From positions 2,046,001 through 2,110,000 of the forward strand of contig NZ_CP027236.1 in the NCBI RefSeq assembly GCF_002999235.1: a stretch of DNA of 64,000 nt. Direction: 5' to 3'. Position 1 is the first letter of the stretch. Every line of letters begins with the position of its first letter. The notes under the pieces are model-generated. The model was not told the origin of the DNA and did no database searches. It saw nothing but the letters and a program-made list of their open reading frames with translations. This DNA is from Actinomyces sp. oral taxon 897 (GTDB lineage: Bacteria > Actinomycetota > Actinomycetes > Actinomycetales > Actinomycetaceae). Positions 51,779-60,747 of this stretch are shown here, piece after piece. The position numbers were made by a program, and so were the translations under genes.

Positions 51779-53342
51779 CAGTAGGCCCCCCGGCCGCCCA
51801 GGACGGCCTGGACGGTGCGCGCCAGGATCCTCACGTCCATGCCCCCGCCCTGGTTCTCCACGTAGTGGCGGTCCAGGGCCACGGTGGACTCCCAGGACAG
51901 GTCCGAGCGCCCCGAGACCTGCCACAGGCCGGTCAGGCCGGGCTTGACCAGGAGGCGCCGGCGGGCCTCGGTCTCGTAGGCGGCGACCTCCTCGGGCAGG
52001 GCCGGACGGGGCCCCACCAGGCTCATCTCACCGGTGACCACGTTGATCAGCTGGGGCAGCTCGTCAATGGACAGGCGCCGGATCCAGTGCCCCACGCGGG
52101 TGATGCGGGGGTCGGCGCGGTCCTTGAAGAGGACCTCGTTGCCGGCGTCGCCCCCCACGCTGACCAGGGCGGCTCGGCGCGCGTCGGCGTCCACGTACAT
52201 GGAGCGCAGCTTCCACAGGGTGAAGGGCTCGCCCCCGCGTCCGACACGCACCTGGCGGTAGAAGGCCGGGCCCGGGGAGTCCAGGCGCACGGCCAGGGCG
52301 GCCAGGCCGATGACCGGGGCGGCCAGGACGGTCAGGAGCGTGCCGGCGACCCGGTCGAACACGGCCTTGCCCAGGGCGCGGGTGCGCCGGGTGCGCACCG
52401 CGACCACCCCGGTCCAGCCGTGGGTGACGGGCACGCCCTCCATGCGCTCGGGCTCGACGTCCTGCAGGCCCGGGGCCACCAGGAGGCGTACCGGGGTGCC
52501 CTCCAGGCCGCGCATAATGTTCAGCAGGTCACCGGGGGTGACGCTGCCCACCGTCATGACGACGTCAATGCGCTCGTCGGCCACCAGGGAGGCCACGTGC
52601 TGGGCGCTGCGCACCGGGTCGGCGGGGCGGTCGTAGGAGTCGCCCACCCCGGAGGACAGGTAGCCCACCACCATGAGGCCGTCCCCGGGGAAGCGGCGCA
52701 GCTGGTACATCATGGGCTCCGCCCCCGGGCCCATGACCACCAGGGTGCGGCGCAGGGCGTGCCCCTCCAGGCGACGCCGGTAGAGCCAGGACCCCTCCAG
52801 GACGCGCCCGGCGAGCACCAGGAGGGCCTGGAGCGCCAGCAGGAGCAGGCAGGCCCGGCGGGGGCCCCGAGCGTCTGCGCCGCCAGGAGGGACACCGGGC
52901 AGGTCAGGAGGGCGCACAGGGCCAGGCGCCCGGAGGGCACGCGCCCGTGGTCCACCGCCCCCGGCCCCAGCCCGCCCATGGACCACACCAGGACGACCTG
53001 GCCCCCGCCCGCCACGCCGACGGCCAGCGCCGTGTCCGCCCGGCCCAGGAGCAGGAGCGCCCACACGGGCACCAGGACGGCGGCCAGGTCGCCCAGGACG
53101 ATCCACAGGCGCAGGTCGGCGCGCACCTGGGGCCAGGGCGCGGGGACGTTGAGGTGCGGGTGGGGCCTGGAGGAGGGCGCACGGCGCACGAGGGTGTCAC
53201 CGCTGGGCTCGCCGGAGGGAAGCTGGCTGGGCTGAGCGGGAGGGAGGACGAGCGGCTTAAGGGACAAGGCAACTCCAGGGGGCACTGCGCGCCCATGGAG
53301 GCGCGCCTGAGCGGCATCGACATCATGAGGCCCTATGAGCAT
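51778..53342 (-). pseudogene. WbaP-like phosphoglycosyltransferase, frameshifted
   Basis: This enzyme starts surface-glycan assembly by placing a sugar-phosphate on undecaprenyl phosphate. The 3' part is one frame: GRTLVVMGP-like Rossmann segment, then the catalytic domain with SPGPAFYRQVRVGRGGEPF, LWKLRSMYVDAD, RRLSIDELPQLINVVTGEMSLVGPRPALPEE and GLTGLWQVSGRS. The membrane N-terminus (RADLRLWIVLGDLAAVLVPVW and two more helices) is in another frame. The switch fits one missing base in the G/C run at 52860-52868, between SLLAAQTLGAP and RRACLLLLALQ. The true start between 53267 and 53342 is uncertain. It may be an assembly error; otherwise the gene is off. Confidence 0.8.
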
Positions 53343-53734
53343 AGCGCCCGAAACCGATATATGGCCTGCACGTGAGTGGGCTCACTGTGCGTCTACTGTG
53401 AGGTCGCAGGTAGGCGGCGGGGTGCACCGGTGTCACGGCGTGTCGGGTCGGGTGCGTCAGGACGTCACGGGGACGGTTGGCACCCGTCCGGGAGGGCGGG
53501 TGACGGAACGGTAGAATAATATCCTGCCCACTTCCCCGGGGCACCCGGGGCGCGTCGGCGCTCCCTGCCGCAGCCGCCCCTTTCCGCGGCGCCGCGCCCC
53601 GGACGCGCCCCCCACCTGCACGCTTGCCGCCCCGACGCCGGGGCGCCACCGGACGACGGACCGTCCCGGATGCTACGGTGGCGCCCACCCGCCCCACCCA
53701 GGCGGCAGGCAGGGGACCTACGAGGAGCAGCCGG
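53343..53734. promoter_or_regulatory. Divergent promoter region of the glycan locus
   Basis: 392 bp between the WbaP-like gene and the flippase. Near the minus-strand start there is ATATATCGG on that strand and GTGAG-TGGG-CTCAC (53372-53385). Toward the plus-strand gene, GGTAGAATAATATCC (53508-53522) resembles a -10 region, and GGACGG-TTGGCAC-CCGTCC (53470-53488) is an inverted repeat. No gene is present. Promoter assignment is from composition only. Confidence 0.35.
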
Positions 53735-55090
53735 ATGCCACGAGCCAGTACGACCACCGGGGCGTGGGGCTCAGTGGGCCGCACCGCCCTGGCCAAGGTC
53801 CTGGTCATGGGGGTCACGGGGGCGTTCGGCCTGGTCAACACCCGTCTCATTATTAGCCACTTCGGCACCGACGCCTACGCGCAGTACGGGCTGCTGGCCA
53901 CCTTCCCCACCCTCATGCCCTTCACCGACCTGGGGATCGGCGCCGTCATCCTCAACGCCGTGGCCGGCTCGGTCGACCCCGCCCACGACTCCACGGTGCG
54001 CCGCACCGTCACCACGGCCATCCGGGTCCTGCTGGCCTCGGCACTGGTCATCTGCACCGTCGGCGTGGTCATCGGCCTGCTGGGGCTGTGGCCAGCCCTG
54101 CTGGGGGCCAAGCTCATGGACGGGGGCGGGACCACGGCCACGCTCTGCCTGGTCATCTACGGCCTGGCCCTGCCCCTGTCCATCGGCCAGCGCATTGTCA
54201 TCGGCCTGGGGCGCTCAGCCACCCAGGTCATTAGCCAGGGCATTGTCTCCCCGGCCATGAGCTGCCTGCTGCTGGCGGTCATCGCGGCCCGCCTCCAGGC
54301 CGGCAACGCGGTGTCGGTGCTGTCCTACCTGGCCAACACCCTGGTCTCGGTCGTCTGCGTGGTCATGGCCTGGTACACCACCCGCCCGCTGCTGCGCCAG
54401 GCGGTGCGCGACGTCCCCCGCCTGCGCAGCGCGCGCGGGGTGCGCATCCGGGGCACCGCCGGCCCCCAGCTGGTCCAGTCCCTGGTCATCCCCATCGCCT
54501 TCCAGACCGACCGCCTGCTCCTGTCCCACCTGGGGGCCTCGGACGCGCTGGCGCAGTACAACCTGGCCTCCACCCTGTTCAACCTGCTCACCCAGACCGT
54601 CATGGTGGCCGGGGTGGCCATGTGGCCGCTGTTCGCCCGGGCGCGGGCCCGCGGCAGGGTGGAGAGCCCCCTGGGCCCGGCCCTCTTCTTCGGCGTCGGG
54701 GGGCTGGTCTCCGGCCTGGGGCTGGCCGCGCTCACCCCCTGGGCGGCGTCGGTCATCTCCGACGGCCGCATCCACCTGCCTGTGACCCTTATCGCCGCCT
54801 ACCTGGTCTACGTGGTCATTGAGGCCGCCAAGCAGCCCCTGGGCATGTACATGACCGACCCGCGGGGCCTGAGGTTCCAGGTGGTGCCGGTCCTGGTGCT
54901 GGTGCCGGTGAACTTCGCCCTGTCGTGGTGGCTCACCGCGCCCCTGGGCGCCGCCGGGCCCATCCTGGGCTCGGCGGTCTCGGTGCTGGTCTGCCAGCTC
55001 GTCCCCTACACCTGGTGGGTGCGCCGTGACGTGGCCCGACGCCGGGCCCTCGACCGCCCGTCCCCAAGCCACCTCGAGGAGAGTCTGTGA
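53735..55090 (+). CDS. Oligosaccharide flippase (Wzx/MOP superfamily)
   Basis: A 451-residue membrane protein with about 12 helices, moving lipid-linked oligosaccharides across the membrane. LVMGVTGAFGLVNTRLIISHFGTDAYAQY at the start and a repeated pattern of helices with QTDRLLLSHLGASDALAQYNLAS in the middle are typical of Wzx/RfbX proteins. GAGGAG 7 bases upstream supports ATG 53735. Its end overlaps the CDP-alcohol transferase start (GTGA), forming a plus-strand unit with the next genes, opposite the WbaP-like gene. Confidence 0.88.
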   Translation: MPRASTTTGAWGSVGRTALAKVLVMGVTGAFGLVNTRLIISHFGTDAYAQYGLLATFPTLMPFTDLGIGAVILNAVAGSVDPAHDSTVRRTVTTAIRVLLASALVICTVGVVIGLLGLWPALLGAKLMDGGGTTATLCLVIYGLALPLSIGQRIVIGLGRSATQVISQGIVSPAMSCLLLAVIAARLQAGNAVSVLSYLANTLVSVVCVVMAWYTTRPLLRQAVRDVPRLRSARGVRIRGTAGPQLVQSLVIPIAFQTDRLLLSHLGASDALAQYNLASTLFNLLTQTVMVAGVAMWPLFARARARGRVESPLGPALFFGVGGLVSGLGLAALTPWAASVISDGRIHLPVTLIAAYLVYVVIEAAKQPLGMYMTDPRGLRFQVVPVLVLVPVNFALSWWLTAPLGAAGPILGSAVSVLVCQLVPYTWWVRRDVARRRALDRPSPSHLEESL

Positions 55091-55806
55091 CGACGACCGT
55101 TTCCGAGAACATCCGGGCACTGTCCCGGGCCCAGAAGTCCAGGGCGGGAGCGCCCCTGTACTCCCGGGTCGTCAACCGCCCCGTCGGCCGCGTGCTGGCC
55201 GCCGTCGCCCACCGCCTGGGGGCCAGCCCGGACCAGGTCACCGTGCTGTCGGCCCTGTGCACCTACACCGGTATCGCCCTGATCGCCCTGGTGCGGCCCA
55301 CGCCGGTGGGCGCCGTGGCCACCGCGCTCCTCCTCATGCTCGGCTACGCCCTGGACGCCGCCGACGGCCAGCTGGCCCGGCTGCGCGGCGGCGGCTCGAA
55401 GGCCGGGGAGTGGCTGGACCACGTGGCCGACGTCATTAAGCTCTCCACCATCCACGGCGCCATCGCTATCTCCCTGTTCCGCTTCACCGACCTGCCCCCG
55501 GCCGCCCTCCTGGTCCCCCTGGCCTTCGGGGCGGTGCAGAACATCCACTTCTTCAGCTACATCCTCACCTACCAGCTGCGCTACCAGGGCGGCACCCCCC
55601 TGGCCAGGGACGAGTCCCGCCCCGGGATCCTCAAGTCGGTCCTGTCGGTCCCCACCGACTACGGGCTCATGTGCCTGGTGCTCATGACCCGCTTCGCGCC
55701 CACCGTCTTCCTGTGGGTCTACGGGCTCATGCTCGTGGGCTACGCGGGCTACGTGGTCCTGGCCCTGCCCAAGTGGTACCGCGACCTGCGCCGCGACGCC
55801 CGCTGA
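55087..55806 (+). CDS. CDP-alcohol phosphatidyltransferase family protein
   Basis: A 239-residue membrane enzyme with five or six helices. The full signature D-x2-DG-x2-AR-x8-G-x3-D-x3-D is present as DAADGQLARLRGGGSKAGEWLDHVAD. The family transfers an alcohol or polyol phosphate from a CDP-linked donor to a lipid or glycan. A CDP-polyol from the TagD-like enzyme encoded at 51323 is an attractive donor, inferred from context. GTG 55087 overlaps the flippase stop. Confidence 0.9.
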   Translation: MTTTVSENIRALSRAQKSRAGAPLYSRVVNRPVGRVLAAVAHRLGASPDQVTVLSALCTYTGIALIALVRPTPVGAVATALLLMLGYALDAADGQLARLRGGGSKAGEWLDHVADVIKLSTIHGAIAISLFRFTDLPPAALLVPLAFGAVQNIHFFSYILTYQLRYQGGTPLARDESRPGILKSVLSVPTDYGLMCLVLMTRFAPTVFLWVYGLMLVGYAGYVVLALPKWYRDLRRDAR

Positions 55807-55860
55807 CCCCCGCCCCGCAGGGACCCGCCCTGGGCGACCCCCCAGACTCCTAGGAGCACC

Positions 55861-56745
55861 ATGGCACTGCTGACCGGCCGCAAGGCCCTCCTGATCCACA
55901 CCGGCCGCCGCGACGGCCTGGGCAACCGAGTACGGGCCCTGCTGTCCGCCCAGGCCCTGGCCGAGGTGGAGGACCGGGACCTGTACTACGTGTGGAGCAC
56001 CGACCGGTACTTCGGCCCGCGCATGGACCAGCTGTGGCACTTCGAGGCCGGCCGCCGGGTGGAGCGCCTGACCTCCCGGCTGCTGGTACCCGTGGCCCGC
56101 TACCGGCGCCCGGACGGGGTGCGGGTCACCGACTCCCTGCGCCGGGCCCACCTGTGGCAGATCCACTCCCACGGCCTGTACCTCACCTGGAGCGACCCCG
56201 CCTGGGGCAAGGACGAGCGGCCCCGGCCCTGGGACGCTATGCTGCGCGACCTGGTCCCCGTGGACAAGGTCGCCCAGCGCGTGCGCCGGGTCTACGACAC
56301 CCACCTGCGGGGGCGCCCCTACGTGGGGGTGCAGGTGCGCACCCACGCCGTCTCCCACGCCAAGACCATCGAGTCCTCCCCGGTGGAGTGGTTCGCGACC
56401 CGGATGCGCCAGATCCGCGCCAAGCACCCCGGGGTCCCCTTCTTCCTGTCCTGCGACACCCAGGCGGCCCAGGCCCGTCTCACGGAGGAGTTCGACGGCT
56501 GCGTGGCCCTGGAGGACAAGGGCGGCTACAACACCGTCCAGGGGGTGCGCTCGGCCCTGACCGACCTCTACCTGCTGGCCAGCGCCCAGCACCTCATTGG
56601 CGCCTCCTACTCCAGCTTCGTGGAGATGGCGGTCTTCCTGTGCGACGCCCGCGTCCCCTTCGAGCGGCCCGACCAGCCCCTTGAGGGCGACCTGGACCTC
56701 TCCCTGGGCCTGGCCGACGACCCCCTGCGCCCCGCCCGGCGCTAG
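55861..56745 (+). CDS. Fucosyltransferase-like (NodZ-type) protein
   Basis: A 294-residue cytoplasmic protein. LIHTGRRDGLGNRVRALLSAQALAE at the start and YVGVQVRTHAVSHAKTIESS (HxR-like motif), PFFLSCDTQAAQARL and ASAQHLIGASYSSFVEMA are the blocks of NodZ/FUT8-type GT-B glycosyltransferases, in which the Arg contacts GDP-fucose. Here the motif is VRTH rather than HVRR, so the donor may differ. It begins 55 bp after the CDP-alcohol transferase, with GGAG before the ATG, and probably decorates the surface glycan. Confidence 0.75.
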   Translation: MALLTGRKALLIHTGRRDGLGNRVRALLSAQALAEVEDRDLYYVWSTDRYFGPRMDQLWHFEAGRRVERLTSRLLVPVARYRRPDGVRVTDSLRRAHLWQIHSHGLYLTWSDPAWGKDERPRPWDAMLRDLVPVDKVAQRVRRVYDTHLRGRPYVGVQVRTHAVSHAKTIESSPVEWFATRMRQIRAKHPGVPFFLSCDTQAAQARLTEEFDGCVALEDKGGYNTVQGVRSALTDLYLLASAQHLIGASYSSFVEMAVFLCDARVPFERPDQPLEGDLDLSLGLADDPLRPARR

Positions 56746-56880
56746 CACCCGGGGCGTGGGGCCGGGGCACGGTCCCAGACGCCCCCCACGCCCTGGGGGC
56801 CGGGCTAGCCCGCGCCCTGGGGGCCGGGCTCAGGGGCCCGGTGCAGGGGCGCCCCGGACCCGCCGCCGGGACCTGAGGGG

Positions 56881-58197
56881 CTAGGGGCCCAGGAGCCCGG
56901 TGACGACGTCGGCCATGGTGGCGCGGTAGCCGGCCACGCTGAAGCGCTCGGCCGCCCGCTCGGCCGCGCTGGCGGCCAGGTCGGCGGCCCAGGCGGGACG
57001 GTCGGCCAGCTCGGCCAGGGCCCCGGCCAGCGCCACCGGGTCCTCGGGGGCCACCAGCAGCCCGGTGGCCCGGTCGGTGACCACCTCCTCCAGGCCCTGG
57101 ACCCGGGAGGCCACCAGGGGGCGCGCGGCGTGCATGGCCTCCACGGCCGTGTTCCCGAAGGGCTCGACGCGCGAGGGGACCATGACGACGTCGGCCTCCT
57201 CCAGCACCGGCCAGGTGGGGTGGACGTAGCCCAGGAAGGTGACCGCGCCGGCCAGGTCGGGGCGCGCGGCGCGCTGGCGCAGCTCGGCCTCGTACCACTC
57301 GTAGCCGGGGAAGACCGAGCCCGCCACCGCCAGCGTCGCCTGGTAGCCGAGCCCCCGCAGCCGGGCCAGGGCCTCCAGGGCCACGTCGGTGCCCTTGCGC
57401 GGGGAGAGGCGCCCCACCAGCGCCAGGCGCAGCGGGTCGCCCGGCGCCCGGCGCCGCAGCGGCGCCAGGGGGGCGTCGGGGGCGGGGACGCCGTTGTGGA
57501 CCACCTGGGTCCGCCCGGCCAGGAGCGGCTGGGCGGCCAGGAGCGCCCGACGCGAGGCGTAGGAGTTGGTCACCACCCGGGTGGCCGCCAGGAGCGGGGC
57601 GTTCAGGCCCGCCCGCAGGACCAGGGCCTGGGTGTCCTCCGCCTCGTGGACGTGGACCAGGACCGGCACCCGGCCGGCCCGGCCCGCCAGCGGCCACCAC
57701 GGCATGGTCACCGTGTTGACCAGGACCAGGTCGGCGCCGCTGGCACCCACCACGGCGTGGAGCCGACGCAGCTCACCTGCCGCCCCGGCGGCCAGGCGGG
57801 TCAGGCCGGAGGGGGAGAGCAGGGCCTTGCGCAGCACCGTGAAGGGCAGGACCGCCACCCGCGCCCCCGTCTCCTCCAGCAGGGGGCGCAGGAGCCCGTC
57901 CTGGGGCAGGGCCACCCTGACGTCCAGGCCGGTGGTGCGCAGGGCCACAATGGTCTCCACCAGCTGGCGGTCCGAGCCGTAGAGGTCCGGGTAGGGGTGG
58001 GCCACCAGGACCGTGCGGCCCCTCCTGCGGGTGGCGGGGTCCCGGTGGGGGGCCCGACCCTGGTCGGCCGTGGCGCCCGGGGCGTCCTGACCGCACCCTG
58101 CCTGACCGGTCACGTCCTGACCGGGCATGTCCCCGGGCCCAGCCTGACCGGGCCCGGGGCGCCCGCGCCGTCCGGGCCGGCGGCCGCCGGGCCTCAC
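56881..58197 (-). CDS. Family 4 glycosyltransferase
   Basis: A 438-residue GT-B transferase. The N-domain has TVLVAHPYPDLYGSDRQLVE with the sugar-acceptor loop. The C-domain has LRLALVGRLSPRKGTDVALEAL, VTFLGYVHPTWPVLEEADVVMVPS and EPFGNTAVEAMHAARPLVAS (EX7E motif). GTG 58197 is preferred since it overlaps the stop of the upstream glycosyltransferase (GTGA), although residues 1-50 are low complexity and an in-frame ATG lies at 58128. It is co-translated with the gene at 58194 and converges on the NodZ-like gene. Confidence 0.87.
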   Translation of the reverse strand: MRPGGRRPGRRGRPGPGQAGPGDMPGQDVTGQAGCGQDAPGATADQGRAPHRDPATRRRGRTVLVAHPYPDLYGSDRQLVETIVALRTTGLDVRVALPQDGLLRPLLEETGARVAVLPFTVLRKALLSPSGLTRLAAGAAGELRRLHAVVGASGADLVLVNTVTMPWWPLAGRAGRVPVLVHVHEAEDTQALVLRAGLNAPLLAATRVVTNSYASRRALLAAQPLLAGRTQVVHNGVPAPDAPLAPLRRRAPGDPLRLALVGRLSPRKGTDVALEALARLRGLGYQATLAVAGSVFPGYEWYEAELRQRAARPDLAGAVTFLGYVHPTWPVLEEADVVMVPSRVEPFGNTAVEAMHAARPLVASRVQGLEEVVTDRATGLLVAPEDPVALAGALAELADRPAWAADLAASAAERAAERFSVAGYRATMADVVTGLLGP

Positions 58198-59381
58198 TCC
58201 TCGCTCCCTTCCGCCCGCCGCCCGCTGGGGCGGTGCTGGAGGGGGCCCTGGGCGGCCAGGCGCAGGCACAGCGCCTCGTAGCGCCTGGCCACGTCGTCCC
58301 AGTCGTAGAGCCGGGCGCGCTCGCGCGACAGCAGGCCCCGGGCCCGGCAGGCCGCGGGGTAGGCCTCGGCGGACTCGACCAGGTCGCGCACGGCGTCGCT
58401 GGTGGTCCAGTAGCGCCCCGCCTTGCCCACGACCTCCCGGTTGAAGGTGACGTCGTAGGCGTCCACGGGCGCCCCGGCCCCGATGGCGCGCAGGAGGGAG
58501 GGGTTGGTGCCCCCCACCGAGTGGCCGTGGTAGTAGGTCCGGGTCCCGGCGTAGAGCTGGTCGAGCAGCTCCTGGTCCCACAGGCCCCCCAGGAAGCGCA
58601 CCCGCCCGTCGGCCAGTGCGTGGATCCTCTGGGTGTAGGCGGTGGCGTAGGGGGCCGAGCCGACCACCACCAGGGGCAGGCGCGCGTTGGAGCGGGCGTA
58701 GCCCTCCACCACCACGTCCACGTGGTTCTCCACCTCGAAGCGGGCCACGAGCAGGTAGTACCCGTCGGGACGCAGGTCCAGCTCGCCCAGGCGCCCCGAG
58801 CCGGGCGCCACCAGGGGCGCGCCGTAGGCGATGAGCTCGGTGGGGGCCCCGAAGACCCGGTCGTAGTACTCGGCGATCCCCTCGGCGTCGGCGATGAGGG
58901 CGTCCGAGCCGCGCACCGCCAGGGACTCCGCGAGCCGGTAGTAGCGCCGCCCGGCCGGCCCCCACTTGCCGCGCCTCCACTCCAGGCCGTCCACGTGGGT
59001 GGCCACCGGGATGCGCGCCGCCCGCAGCACGGGCAGGTAGGGGGCGTTGGCCGCGTTGAAGACCAGGGCCACGTCCGGGTGGGTGCGCCGCACCAGGTGC
59101 TGCACGCTCAGTCCCGTGTGGGACAGGGTCTCCAGGCTCCGACGCCGCAGCGCCGGGAGCTCGATCAGGCGCATACCCAGGTAGTTGGCGGGCAGCGGGG
59201 TGGCCGGGTCGGGGTTGCGGCAGTAGACCAGGACACGGTGGCCCATGTCGACCAGGCGCCTGCCGACCTCCTCGATGGCGGTCTCGAAACCACCGTAGTG
59301 GGCTGGCACGCCGCGCGTACCGATCATTGCGATGCGGAGGGACTTGAGATGCTTGATATCAACCATATGAGTAACCGCCAT
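58194..59381 (-). CDS. DUF1972/family 4 rhamnosyltransferase-like protein
   Basis: A 395-residue GT-B glycosyltransferase beginning IAMIGTRGVPAHYGGFETAIEEVG, the signature of the DUF1972 group that often includes rhamnosyltransferases. THVDGLEWRRGKWG, LIADAEGIAEYY, YYLLVARFEVENHVDVVVEGY and GHSVGGTNPSLLRAIGAG follow in order. ATG 59381 is given; ATG 59366 is an alternative. It is the first gene of a two-gene minus-strand unit. The acceptor is unknown. Confidence 0.87.
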   Translation of the reverse strand: MAVTHMVDIKHLKSLRIAMIGTRGVPAHYGGFETAIEEVGRRLVDMGHRVLVYCRNPDPATPLPANYLGMRLIELPALRRRSLETLSHTGLSVQHLVRRTHPDVALVFNAANAPYLPVLRAARIPVATHVDGLEWRRGKWGPAGRRYYRLAESLAVRGSDALIADAEGIAEYYDRVFGAPTELIAYGAPLVAPGSGRLGELDLRPDGYYLLVARFEVENHVDVVVEGYARSNARLPLVVVGSAPYATAYTQRIHALADGRVRFLGGLWDQELLDQLYAGTRTYYHGHSVGGTNPSLLRAIGAGAPVDAYDVTFNREVVGKAGRYWTTSDAVRDLVESAEAYPAACRARGLLSRERARLYDWDDVARRYEALCLRLAAQGPLQHRPSGRRAEGSEE

Positions 59382-59424
59382 TGGACGTCAGCGGGCCCCC
59401 AGGATAACGTCTAGATCACGGCGC

Positions 59425-59491
59425 GGTGACCTCAGGCCCTTTCCGGGGTGTCGTAGCGGTGGTCTCGGGCCCTTTCCGGGGTCCCGTACCA
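59425..59491. repeat. 33-bp direct repeat, core GGCCCTTTCCGGGGT
   Basis: Two adjacent copies of a 33-bp unit (GGTGACCTC or GGTGGTCTC, then the core, then CGTA) lie about 33 bp apart in the divergent promoter gap between the DUF1972 glycosyltransferase and the lipoprotein gene. Confidence 0.7.
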
Positions 59492-59535
59492 GCACGGACG
59501 TCGCCTCGGACGATCCCGTGACGTACAGTTCGCTC

Positions 59536-60180
59536 ATGACCCTCTCCCGTCCCTGCCTGGCTGGCCTCGGTGTGCTCAGTGCCCTGGCGCTCGTCCTGAG
59601 CGCCTGCGGCTCCTCCGACTCCCCCACCTCCTCGTCGTCCGACGAGCCGACACTGCCTGTCGGCACTGCCGACCCCACGACGGTTCCCACCGAGGTGGTC
59701 ACCCCCGCCGCACCCGAGCCTACCAGCGCGTCCCCCACCCCGGAGGGCGAGGACGAGGAGGACCAGGACGGCCCCGTCGAGCCCCAGGCCCCCGCGGAGC
59801 TGGAGGCGGTGTCCATGGGCCAGGCGGTGCAGACGACCCAGGCGGTCCTGTCCGTGGGCGCCCCCCGCGTCAGCGACCTCGTGCCCCTGCCCGGGGAGAG
59901 GGGCGGGGAGGGGCTGATCATCCCCGTCACGGTAGCCAACAGCTCGGCCGAGGACCTCTCCCTGGAGGGCCTGGTGGTCTCCGTCTCCTGGGGCGCCGAC
60001 CGCACCCCGGCCCCCCAGGTCACCGGGTCCTCCGACGAGGTCCCCGCCTCCGTGGCCCCCGGCCAGGCCGTGGTCATTGAGTTCGCCTTCCTGGTGCCCT
60101 CCGAGGGCCGCTCCGACCTGCGGGTCAGCGTGGGCCTGGGCAACGAGAGCGCGGCCGCGGTCTTCACCGGCTCGTCCTGA
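59536..60180 (+). CDS. Lipoprotein with DUF4352-like outer domain
   Basis: A 214-residue exported lipoprotein with signal and lipobox LSAC, Cys at residue 24 from ATG 59536 (or 30 from GTG 59518, equally possible). A Pro/Thr/Glu-rich spacer (30-95) leads to a beta-sandwich-like domain, GEGLIIPVTVANSSAEDLSLEGLVVSV...GQAVVIEFAFLVP, resembling DUF4352/immunoglobulin-protease-inhibitor domains. The match is by pattern only. It may be an envelope component of the glycan locus. Confidence 0.7.
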   Translation: MTLSRPCLAGLGVLSALALVLSACGSSDSPTSSSSDEPTLPVGTADPTTVPTEVVTPAAPEPTSASPTPEGEDEEDQDGPVEPQAPAELEAVSMGQAVQTTQAVLSVGAPRVSDLVPLPGERGGEGLIIPVTVANSSAEDLSLEGLVVSVSWGADRTPAPQVTGSSDEVPASVAPGQAVVIEFAFLVPSEGRSDLRVSVGLGNESAAAVFTGSS

Positions 60181-60747
60181 GCTGGCCCCCGGCGTCCTCT
60201 GGCGCCTGGCGGGGACGGCTGCCCTCATGAGCGCTGGCAGCGTCATCGCGTGGCACCCTCTAGCGCCTCCCAGGACGACCAGCCCCAGTGGCGGCTGACC
60301 CCAGGGCGCCTCCCAGGGACGGCCTGCCACCGAGCACCGGGCCCGCGAGCGCGGAGGTGCCCCCAGCAGCGAGGTCACGGGCCCCGTGGTGCAGGGCCGG
60401 GCCCGCGAGCGCGGAGGCGCCCCCCTGGGCGCCGCAGTAGAATGCGCACAGACTTGCCTGACAGGTACCTGGTGCTCGCCTGATACTCGTCTGAAAGTCG
60501 CCTGACAGGCACTCGGCGCTCGCCCGGCAGGCACCCAGGTCCTGCCCGGGCCCTGCCTAAGGATTCGCTCAGGCCCTGCTTACAGGTGGCTTCCGCCCCG
60601 CCGGATGCGCAGCCGCCGCGCTCCCTCGTCATCTGGCGCTGACCACCTGTTATATAGGGAGTACACTTGAACGCATTGTGCGAAGAGCACCGCCCTCTCC
60701 GCCACTCCCACCTGTTCCTCATCCACCCCATGAGTACCGGAGCGACC
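60181..60747. repeat. Intergenic region with 22-bp tandem array and 59-bp paired repeat
   Basis: A 28-bp block (CCGGGCCCGCGAGCGCGG plus AGG-GCCCCC) occurs at 60338 and 60397, 59 bp apart. A tandem array with exact 22-bp period follows, with units starting at 60456, 60478, 60500, 60522 and a partial at 60544 (GCCTGACAGG, diverging to GCCCGGCAGG). The unit sequence is unrelated to array family A. TATATAGGGAGTACACTTG at 60652-60670 may be the promoter or leader of the next gene. Confidence 0.75.
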
